From Micromonospora_G sp044458865 (GTDB lineage Bacteria > Actinomycetota > Actinomycetes > Mycobacteriales > Micromonosporaceae), in the NCBI RefSeq assembly GCF_044458865.1, contig NZ_JBITIH010000001.1:62001-126000 (forward strand): a stretch of 64,000 nucleotides of DNA, given 5' to 3'. How positions within the stretch are numbered: the first letter of the stretch is position 1; every line of letters starts with the position of its first letter. Position numbers and translations under genes: made by a program. Below, piece after piece: positions 33,869 to 42,908 of the stretch. The notes under the pieces were generated by a model. It saw nothing but the letters and a program-made list of their open reading frames with translations, did no database searches and was not told the DNA's origin.

Positions 33869-33885
33869 TCGATTACCCTAGGCGG
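33869..33885. promoter_or_regulatory. 17-bp bidirectional promoter core with overlapping inverted -10 elements
   Basis: The gap between two divergent start codons contains TACCCTA. Read rightward, TACCCT (33874–33879) is followed by AGGCGG and ATG 33886. Read leftward, TAGGGT (33880–33875) is followed by AATCGA and GTG 33868. Both directions therefore have TANNNT–6 bp–start codon, sharing five base pairs. Two leaderless, mutually exclusive transcripts are predicted. Confidence 0.6.
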
Positions 33886-34062
33886 ATGCGCTGGTGGAAG
33901 ATAGTTGGCCTGGCAAGCGTCGTCGGCGTGGCGGCGACCGGGGTGGTGATCGCCCGTGCCGAGCGGCGGCGGCGGGCGTACACGCCCGATCAGATCCGCA
34001 CCCGACTGCGGGACCGGCACGCCGAGGCCACCGCGCTGGGGCAGCCCCCGACCAACCGATAA
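33886..34062 (+). CDS. 58-residue membrane-anchored protein
   Basis: ATG 33886 opens a 58-codon frame: MRWWKIVGLASVVGVAATGV, then VIARAERRRRAYTPDQIRTR, LRDRHAEATALGQPPTNR. It has one N-terminal membrane helix (residues 5–23), a strongly basic stretch RAERRRR just after it, and a polar helical tail, so the C-terminus faces the cytoplasm. GC-rich third positions support coding. The start is fixed by the -10 geometry (leaderless). Function is unknown. Confidence 0.65.
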   Translation: MRWWKIVGLASVVGVAATGVVIARAERRRRAYTPDQIRTRLRDRHAEATALGQPPTNR

Positions 34063-34143
34063 CGACCCACATGTCCGGTATATCCGATCGATAGGGCGGG
34101 CAGCGGCCACGTTATCTTGATCAACTCGCCGTACCGGCCATCT

Positions 34144-34372
34144 CCCGGAATGCCGGGGGCCCCGGATCGGTTATACCCCCGTACGCCGGAGCACCCCGAG
34201 CGGGTCGGCTCCGTGACCGGCCCCCGGGCGAACATCCCCGGAATGATTCACGGGCCGGACCGGTTACATCCCCCTGAACGCCGGAGCACCCCGAGCGGGT
34301 CGGCTCCGTGACCGGCCCCCGGGCGAACATCCCCGGAATGATTCACGGGCCGGACCGGTTACATCTCGAACG
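34144..34372. repeat. Tandem ~95-bp repeat, about 2.4 copies, upstream of the C39-like peptidase gene
   Basis: Two nearly identical 95-bp units begin at ACGCCGGAGCACCCCGAGCG (34183 and 34278) and end with CGGACCGGTTACATC. A degenerate partial copy (CCCGGAATG…CGGATCGGTTATA) precedes them at about 34144–34182. The array fills most of the 396-bp gap 34063–34458, and no gene was seen there. Each unit contains CCCCGGAATG and several GC-rich palindromic stretches. It may be a duplicated regulatory or 5'-leader element. Confidence 0.9.
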
Positions 34373-34458
34373 CGTCCCGCCACCCCCATGGCCTGGCGAC
34401 GCATTCGCCCCGCGCCTGTCTCCCATGCGCGGGACACCCCCACTGGAAGGCAACCATC

Positions 34459-35202
34459 ATGACTACCTTTAGTCAGTGGCTACCGGCCATCGCAAAGACT
34501 TCCGCAGTTCGTAAGGGCGCCATGACCGCCGCTGGTCTCGCGTTCGTCGGCGGCGCCATCGCCGGGCCGCTCGGCGCCACCGCGCACGCCGCCCCGGCCA
34601 ATCCGGCCCCGGCCATGACGACCGTCGCCCACGTCACCTCCGACAAGGGTCACGGCGACACGGACAAGGGCGACAAGGGCAAGGGTCACACCCCGTCGGC
34701 CAAGGAACTGAAGGCCGACTACCAGGCGCAGCCTAACTTCTACTGGTGTGGCCCGGCCTCGACCCGGATCGCGCTGAGCGCGGACGGTCACAACCTGAGC
34801 CAGGACGAGGTCGCGAAGAAGCTGGGTACCACGGTCGAGGGCACGCCGTCGGCCGAGGACACCACCCGCGTGCTGAACGACGTCGTGGGCGGCAACGTCT
34901 ACAAGACGACGGCCATCCCGGACGCCACCGCCAAGCCGGAGCAGATGGACAAGCTCCAGGCTGACGTGAAGCGCGCGATCGACGACAACCGCGCCGTCGT
35001 TGCCAACATCATCGGCACCGGTACCGACACCGACGGGGTCTCGCACTCCTACGAGGGCGGCCACTACCTGGCCGTGATCGGTTACCGCGATGACGGTCGG
35101 GCAGTGAAGATCTCCGACCCGGCCAACCCGAACGACTCGTCGTACTGGATGAGCACCATCGACATGGCCAACTGGATCGCCACCCGCGGTTACTCGGCCT
35201 GA
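34459..35202 (+). CDS. Secreted C39-like papain-fold peptidase
   Basis: A 247-residue secreted protein. Signal-peptide region residues 1–45 (KGAMTAAGLAFVGGAIAGPL…ATAHA) are followed by a Lys/Gly/Asp-rich spacer (GHGDTDKGDKGKGH). The Peptidase_C39_2 domain has Gln/Cys in YQAQPNFYWCGPAST (catalytic Cys about residue 96), His in YEGGHYLAVIGY and Asp in VKISDPANPND. It probably cleaves peptides or cell-wall cross-links extracellularly. GGAAGG lies 11 bp before ATG. The preceding tandem repeat may carry its promoter. Confidence 0.86.
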   Translation: MTTFSQWLPAIAKTSAVRKGAMTAAGLAFVGGAIAGPLGATAHAAPANPAPAMTTVAHVTSDKGHGDTDKGDKGKGHTPSAKELKADYQAQPNFYWCGPASTRIALSADGHNLSQDEVAKKLGTTVEGTPSAEDTTRVLNDVVGGNVYKTTAIPDATAKPEQMDKLQADVKRAIDDNRAVVANIIGTGTDTDGVSHSYEGGHYLAVIGYRDDGRAVKISDPANPNDSSYWMSTIDMANWIATRGYSA

Positions 35203-35242
35203 TCCCGATCCGGGACGACAACCGAACAGCAGCATGGTGTGA

Positions 35243-35275
35243 CCGAGGGGCCAGCTCATCGAGCTGGCCCCTCGG
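35243..35275. terminator. Bidirectional terminator
   Basis: A perfect 15-bp stem CCGAGGGGCCAGCTC / GAGCTGGCCCCTCGG with a 3-nt ATC loop lies between the convergent C39-like and subtilase genes. Confidence 0.8.
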
Positions 35276-35282
35276 CGTGTCT

Positions 35283-38200
35283 CTACCTGAGCCCGAACGC
35301 GCGCACCACGGTCTGGCTGACCGTGTTGCCCTGACCGTCACGAGCGGTGGTGCGTACCGAGACGAAGGTCGCCGACGCCGGTGCGCGTAGGCTCGTGCGC
35401 CAGCCGTCCCCGGTCCGGGTCAGGCTGGTCGGCTGCCAGGTCACCCCGTCGTCGTACGACAGCTCCACCGTCACCCCACGGATGCCGGCCGACCCGGCGA
35501 CCGCTTCGAGTCGGACCGGCGCGACCGTGAGTTCCGCCCGCCGACCGGCGCGCCCGGCCTCGTCCGTCGACACCTGGTAGTCGACCTGGATCAGCGGCAA
35601 CGTGACCGCCCCGCCCTCCGGCCCCGGGGCCGAGGTGAAACCCCACTCGGTCCGGGTCCGGGTCGAGTACGGCGACACCGTGCCGTCCTGGGCCGTCTCG
35701 GTGACCAACCGCAGGGTCACCGGGTCCGGGCCGACGGAGGCGACGACGGATCCGCCCGGTGCCTCGGCGAGGAGCTCATCCCCCTGGTAGAGGCCGGTCG
35801 TCTGGGTGAAGCCGGCGGCGCTCGGCGTGCCCTGGTGGTGGGGGTCGGAGTCGCCCCACGCCGGCAGGTCGAAGACGACCACCTCCTCGCCGGAACGGGT
35901 CGGCACCGGGGCGAGGCCGGCGGCGAGAACACGTGGACGGGCCACGGGCGCGAACCAGGTCACGTCGGTACGTTCGCCGCCGGTGTACGAGACCACCGAA
36001 GAGGTCTGCGTGAGTTCCGGCATGACGGCCAACTCCACCCACCGGTTGTGCTGGTCGGCGGTGAGCCAGTCGGTGCGTACGCCCTGCGTGGGGATTGGCA
36101 GGGCCGCACCGGAGAGGCCGGCCTGCGGCTGTTCCGGCGAGACGTCGAACCGGATCCCGACGCCCTCGCCCGACCGGTGGTGGCGGAAGTCGACGTTGAC
36201 CCGGGCCAGCTCGGTCCGCGCGGGCCGGTAGCTCAGGTTCGCCGGGATCGAGCCGTCGTAGCGCCGCACCAGGTCGTAGACGTACTCCGGCGCGCGGTGC
36301 GCCTCGACCGTGAACGCGGTATGCCCCGAAACGAGCCGCGCCACCAGTTCCTCGCCCCGCTCCCGGTCGAGCGAGGCGACCGGCAGCGGGGTACGCGGGT
36401 CGGCCACCTCGTACCAGGCGTCCAGCCGGCCGACTCCGTTGTTGACCAGCAGCAACAGCTTCGCGCCCGCCGCCGCGGCGGCATCAGCCTGGGCGAGCGG
36501 CCCCACGGTGTCGTTGACCCGGACGACCGCAACCTTGCCTCGGACGTCCAGCCGGTCGTAGTCGGACGGGGCGCCCTGACCGGCGAAGACCGCGTCAAGG
36601 GGCTGCTGCCCGTCGGGCAACGCCACGGAACCGCTCTGGACCAGCAGGTCGTCGAAGGTCTGACCGTTCACGGTGACTGCCAGTGGTGGCTGCACCAGGC
36701 TCCACCGGGCGCGGAACGTGAACGTACCCTTGCTGACCTTGGCTCCGGTGGAGGCCGCCCAGACGCTGTCGTACTCGTGGCCGACGACGTAGTTGTCGGC
36801 GAGCGGGTGTCGGTCGGGGTAGGACCGGAAGTAGTCGAGCCGGACCTGGGCGGTGGCGGTCGACTGCGGGGCGATCGCCTCCACCCGGTGCAGCCGGCGC
36901 CCGTCGAGGGTGACGGTGCTGTCCTGGCTGAGTTCGATCTCCGGCTCGGCCAGCACCGCCCGACCGAGCGAGTACGGACCACCGGCACCCGGCACGTCGG
37001 CGTACATCCAGGCGCTGTAGGTGCTCGGCGGCAGGCTGACCTCAAGGGTGCCCGAGTCGTCGACCGGGTAGATCCGGGGTGCCGTGTCCCGGGCGATGTC
37101 CTTGATCGTCACACTTCCGGCCAGCGCCTTGCCGTCCGGTCCCCGGGTCTTGAGGGTCAGTTCGACCCGCTCGCCCTCCTTGTTGACCCCGACCACCGTG
37201 TGCACGCTCGGCGTCCCGCCGGGCCCGGTGGCGACCACCATGCCGCTGGCGTACTTGTCCTCGGCGAGCCGGTCGACGTCGACCGCGACCACCACCGTGC
37301 TGGTTCCGCGCGCGGGTACGGTCACCTGGTCGGCCGGCAGGGTGAAGAGCCCGGCCGGCGCGGTCGGCGCGTTGACCCGCAGGTCGAGCGTGACCGGGGC
37401 GTCGCCGGTGTTGGTGTACGTGACCTTCTGGTCGACCCGCTGTCCGGGCGCGTACGGCCAGTCCAGGTCGGTGAAGACGGTCCCGGTGGCGAAGACCGTG
37501 GCGGTGACCGCGGCGGCGGCGTCGAGCCGACCGCTGCCGGCCCAGTACGCGTCGTACCGTTGAGTGATCTTGGTGGTGCTGACCAGCGCGTCCTTGAGCT
37601 GCTGGCCGGTCCAGTCCGGGTGGGCGGCGGCGAGCAGCGCGGCGGCGCCGGCCACGTGCGGCGCGGCCATCGAGGTGCCGTCGATCGCCCAGTAGTACCC
37701 CTCCCCCTCGGCCACGTACTGCGAGCGGGCCGCGAGTATGCCCACGCCGGGGGCGGTCAACTCCGGCTTGAGTCCGTTGTCACCGCGGCGCGGGCCACGG
37801 CTGGAGAAGACCGCGAGCCGGTCGAGGTTGTCGACCGCGCCGACGGTCAGCGCCGCGTCGGCCGCCCCGGGCGCGCCGACCATCTGCATGTCCGGACCCG
37901 AGTTGCCGGCCGCGATGGTGAAGAGCGCACCGGTCTCCGCGCTCAGCCGGTCGACCGCCTGGCTCAGCGGGTCGGTACCGTCGGTCGGGTCGCCACCCAG
38001 GCTCATGTTGATCACCTTGGCGTGCTGGTCCCGGGCCGCCCACTCCATCCCGGCGATGATCCAGGAGTCCTGGCCGCCGCCGGAGTCGTCGAGCACCTTG
38101 CCGACGTGCAGTTGCGCGCCGGGCGCGACGCCGCGTTCGGCGCCACCGGAGGCGGCGCCGCTGCCCGCGATGGTCGAGGCGACGTGCGTACCGTGGCCGT

Positions 38201-39050
38201 GCCGGTCGGTCACCTCCTCGCCGGGGACGAAGCTCACCGACTCGGCGACCCGTCCCACCAGGTCCGGGTGGCCGAGGTCGGCGCCGGTGTCGAGTACTGC
38301 CACCGACACCCCGGCACCGGTGTTGCCACTGGACCAGACCGCGGGGGCACCGATCTGCACGGTCGACTCGGCCATCGCCGCCCGGACCTTGCCGTCCAGC
38401 CAGACCTTGCTGATGCCGGCGGCGAGGCCGGGACGTTCCGCCTTCGCCCGGGTGGTCGCCGGTCCGGTGCCGGTCAGCCCGGTCCAGAACTCCGCCGCCC
38501 GGTCCCGCCGCGCCGTCAGCGCCGCCCCCTGGATGCTCTCCAGGCCCCGCACCCGCTCCGCGCCCGCCGGCACGCCCTGGGTACGGCTGCGCGCCGCCGC
38601 GTCGGTGTAGCTCACGATCAACGGCAGCCGGTCGGTGTGCGCGTCGTCGTAACCGTCGGCGAGCAACCGGGTCACGTTGAACAGGTTCTCGTCCAGCAGA
38701 CCTGCGGCGACGTACGGCACCGCGGCGTCCGGGTAGACGTAGGTGTCGGCGCCGACGGTGGTGATCCGCGCCCCGCTCGCCCGACCTCCGGGCCCTCGTA
38801 CGGTGACGGCGGTCAGGTCACCGGCGGCGGCTCCGACGGTGACCCGGTCCCCGGTGATCAGGGTGACCGTGCGCGGGGTGCCGTCGGTGGTGCCCGGGGC
38901 GCGGGTCGCCACGACGGCGGTCGCCGCTCCGGTGCCGACGGCCGTCGTCGTGTGACCGCCGGCGGAGGCGGGGGCGGCGGTTGCCGCGATCGCGAGCGTG
39001 GTCGCCACGGCGACCATCGGCCCTGGTCTACGGAACGAGAAAACAGGCAA
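35283..39050 (-). CDS. Large secreted subtilisin-like serine protease (S8)
   Basis: A 1,255-residue exported protease. The signal peptide (about residues 1–30, ending ATAAPASA) is followed by a propeptide-like N-terminal region. The S8 domain has the catalytic Asp in VAVLDTGADLGHPDL, His in HGHGTHVASTIAGSG and Ser in GTSMAAPHVAGAAALL. An inserted PA-like domain (GKVAVVRVNDTVGPLAQADA) lies in the C-terminal half, followed by beta-rich modules. Start TTG 39050 has AAGGA 8 bp upstream; no ATG gives a proper signal peptide. A small inverted repeat (TCCCTTG…CAAGGGA, 39094–39119) sits in the presumed promoter. It stands alone. Confidence 0.93.
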   Translation of the reverse strand: MPVFSFRRPGPMVAVATTLAIAATAAPASAGGHTTTAVGTGAATAVVATRAPGTTDGTPRTVTLITGDRVTVGAAAGDLTAVTVRGPGGRASGARITTVGADTYVYPDAAVPYVAAGLLDENLFNVTRLLADGYDDAHTDRLPLIVSYTDAAARSRTQGVPAGAERVRGLESIQGAALTARRDRAAEFWTGLTGTGPATTRAKAERPGLAAGISKVWLDGKVRAAMAESTVQIGAPAVWSSGNTGAGVSVAVLDTGADLGHPDLVGRVAESVSFVPGEEVTDRHGHGTHVASTIAGSGAASGGAERGVAPGAQLHVGKVLDDSGGGQDSWIIAGMEWAARDQHAKVINMSLGGDPTDGTDPLSQAVDRLSAETGALFTIAAGNSGPDMQMVGAPGAADAALTVGAVDNLDRLAVFSSRGPRRGDNGLKPELTAPGVGILAARSQYVAEGEGYYWAIDGTSMAAPHVAGAAALLAAAHPDWTGQQLKDALVSTTKITQRYDAYWAGSGRLDAAAAVTATVFATGTVFTDLDWPYAPGQRVDQKVTYTNTGDAPVTLDLRVNAPTAPAGLFTLPADQVTVPARGTSTVVVAVDVDRLAEDKYASGMVVATGPGGTPSVHTVVGVNKEGERVELTLKTRGPDGKALAGSVTIKDIARDTAPRIYPVDDSGTLEVSLPPSTYSAWMYADVPGAGGPYSLGRAVLAEPEIELSQDSTVTLDGRRLHRVEAIAPQSTATAQVRLDYFRSYPDRHPLADNYVVGHEYDSVWAASTGAKVSKGTFTFRARWSLVQPPLAVTVNGQTFDDLLVQSGSVALPDGQQPLDAVFAGQGAPSDYDRLDVRGKVAVVRVNDTVGPLAQADAAAAAGAKLLLLVNNGVGRLDAWYEVADPRTPLPVASLDRERGEELVARLVSGHTAFTVEAHRAPEYVYDLVRRYDGSIPANLSYRPARTELARVNVDFRHHRSGEGVGIRFDVSPEQPQAGLSGAALPIPTQGVRTDWLTADQHNRWVELAVMPELTQTSSVVSYTGGERTDVTWFAPVARPRVLAAGLAPVPTRSGEEVVVFDLPAWGDSDPHHQGTPSAAGFTQTTGLYQGDELLAEAPGGSVVASVGPDPVTLRLVTETAQDGTVSPYSTRTRTEWGFTSAPGPEGGAVTLPLIQVDYQVSTDEAGRAGRRAELTVAPVRLEAVAGSAGIRGVTVELSYDDGVTWQPTSLTRTGDGWRTSLRAPASATFVSVRTTARDGQGNTVSQTVVRAFGLR

Positions 39051-39218
39051 GGGGGCATCCTTCGGCCGGTGAAAACATCACCGAGCAGCATGCTCCCTTG
39101 ATCATCTCAAACCAAGGGAAGGTCAATGACGGTGTTGCGCCATGGCGGAAATACGCCACGGTTCGGCCGTTGACACCGCGCCCGGAGCCCTGTTCACCAG
39201 AGCCGGGCCAACCGGTCG

Positions 39219-39758
39219 CTACTCGCCCCCGCCACCGGTGTCGCCGTCGCCGGACACCGGCGAGGAGTCGGCGTGACCGCCACCGCTGTCGCTCTCCGCG
39301 CCCGGCTCGCGTACGGCGTCCGGGGCGCAGAGCACGGTGACCCGGTAGGTGAGCGCGACGTTGGACCAGATGGTGCCGTGCACCCAGAGGCAGAGGCCGA
39401 CCCCGGCGCCGCCTTCCGGGTGCTCGTAGAACTCGATCACCGGGTCGGCGATCGCACCGACCAGGCCCTGGGTGCCCTGCGCGGTGCCGGGAACCTGGAG
39501 CAGGCCGACGCTGAGCTGCACCTCCACATCGGAGAGGGCGTCCAGGTCGTACCAGTGGGTGTCCGGCAGGAAGAGCCGGGAGTCGACCTCACGGCGCTTG
39601 TATTCCGGCCCCATCAGCCCGGTCTCGGCGTCGGGCTCGCCGCCGATCCAGGCGATACCGGCGTAGTCGCTGCGCAGTCGCCGGGCGTCGGTGAAGAATC
39701 CGGTCGCCACGGTGTCGATGCGGGTCTGGGCGGCGAGCTGGACGGTTGCGTCGGTCAC
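39219..39758 (-). CDS. Conserved actinobacterial protein of unknown function
   Basis: A 179-residue acidic soluble protein. The recognisable pieces are TDATVQLAAQTRIDTVATGF, WIGGEPDAETGLMGPEYKRR, LFLPDTHWYDLDALSDVEVQ and VALTYRVTVLC. The C-terminus is Gly/Asp/Ser-rich and probably disordered. No family name is known to me. GTG 39758 is preferred over the GTG three codons upstream because TAGGGT (39766–39771) followed by 7 bp gives a leaderless start and overlaps the earlier codon. It is divergent from aconitase. Confidence 0.72.
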   Translation of the reverse strand: MTDATVQLAAQTRIDTVATGFFTDARRLRSDYAGIAWIGGEPDAETGLMGPEYKRREVDSRLFLPDTHWYDLDALSDVEVQLSVGLLQVPGTAQGTQGLVGAIADPVIEFYEHPEGGAGVGLCLWVHGTIWSNVALTYRVTVLCAPDAVREPGAESDSGGGHADSSPVSGDGDTGGGGE

Positions 39759-39843
39759 TCGCGGCACCCTAGCACCGCCGACTCACCCCGGGGACCACCC
39801 TCCGCCGGAACGGAGTGCCGGGAAGCCGGCTTGCGCCAAGTAG

Positions 39844-39863
39844 CAAGACGGACGTACGGTTTG
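39844..39863. promoter_or_regulatory. Candidate AcnR-type operator upstream of aconitase
   Basis: CAAGACGGAC followed by GTACGGTTTG is an imperfect palindrome (7 of 10 positions). Its right half and following bases (CGTACGGTTTG-x-AT-x-GCC) are nearly identical to the palindrome at 57920–57939 in the TetR regulator's own promoter region. Confidence 0.6.
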
Positions 39864-39881
39864 AATAGCCGAAGGAAACCG

Positions 39882-39900
39882 GTTGGTAAGTGTTACCTAA
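39882..39900 (-). promoter_or_regulatory. Possible iron-box (DtxR/IdeR-like) or other dyad upstream of aconitase
   Basis: On the minus strand TTAGGTAACACTTACCAAC matches the IdeR/DtxR consensus at 13 of 19 positions by my count. Its core GGTAA-CAC-TTACC is a perfect dyad. It lies 107 bp before the acnA start. Confidence 0.35.
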
Positions 39901-40006
39901 GCAGCGCATGGCGGTAACAGGTACGAAAGACTGCGCAGGACTATTCACGGTCGCCCTTCGGCCGGAAGGCATCGGCCGGAACGAACACAGCGTGAAGGAG
40001 TACGAC

Positions 40007-42796
<2,790 letters not shown>

Positions 42797-42807
42797 CACT
42801 CGTGTAC

Positions 42808-42864
42808 GGGTAAGGAAGGGGCCCTTGTTAACGCATAGCGTTAACAAGGGCCCCTTCCTTACCC
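42808..42864. repeat. Perfect 27-bp-arm palindrome (Micromonospora-type REP-like hairpin), also terminator
   Basis: Arms 42808–42834 and 42838–42864 are perfectly complementary around ATA. The arm contains GGTAAGGAAGGGGCCCTTGT. It lies between the convergent acnA and 946-residue protein genes. A close relative occurs at 47209–47258. Confidence 0.95.
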
Positions 42865-42908
42865 TAGGACCGCCGTTGACCACGCCGGCGGCTGCCCGCC
42901 GCGCCGCC

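Noticed and set aside
34144..34372. CRISPR array or insertion sequence
   Set aside because: It consists of tandem 95-bp units with no spacers, no transposase and no terminal inverted repeats.
35835..39101. 1,088-codon open frame opposite the subtilase gene
   Set aside because: It is antisense to a clearly coding S8 protease and rich in Arg/Gly/Asp/Val with no domain, a product of GC-rich third positions.
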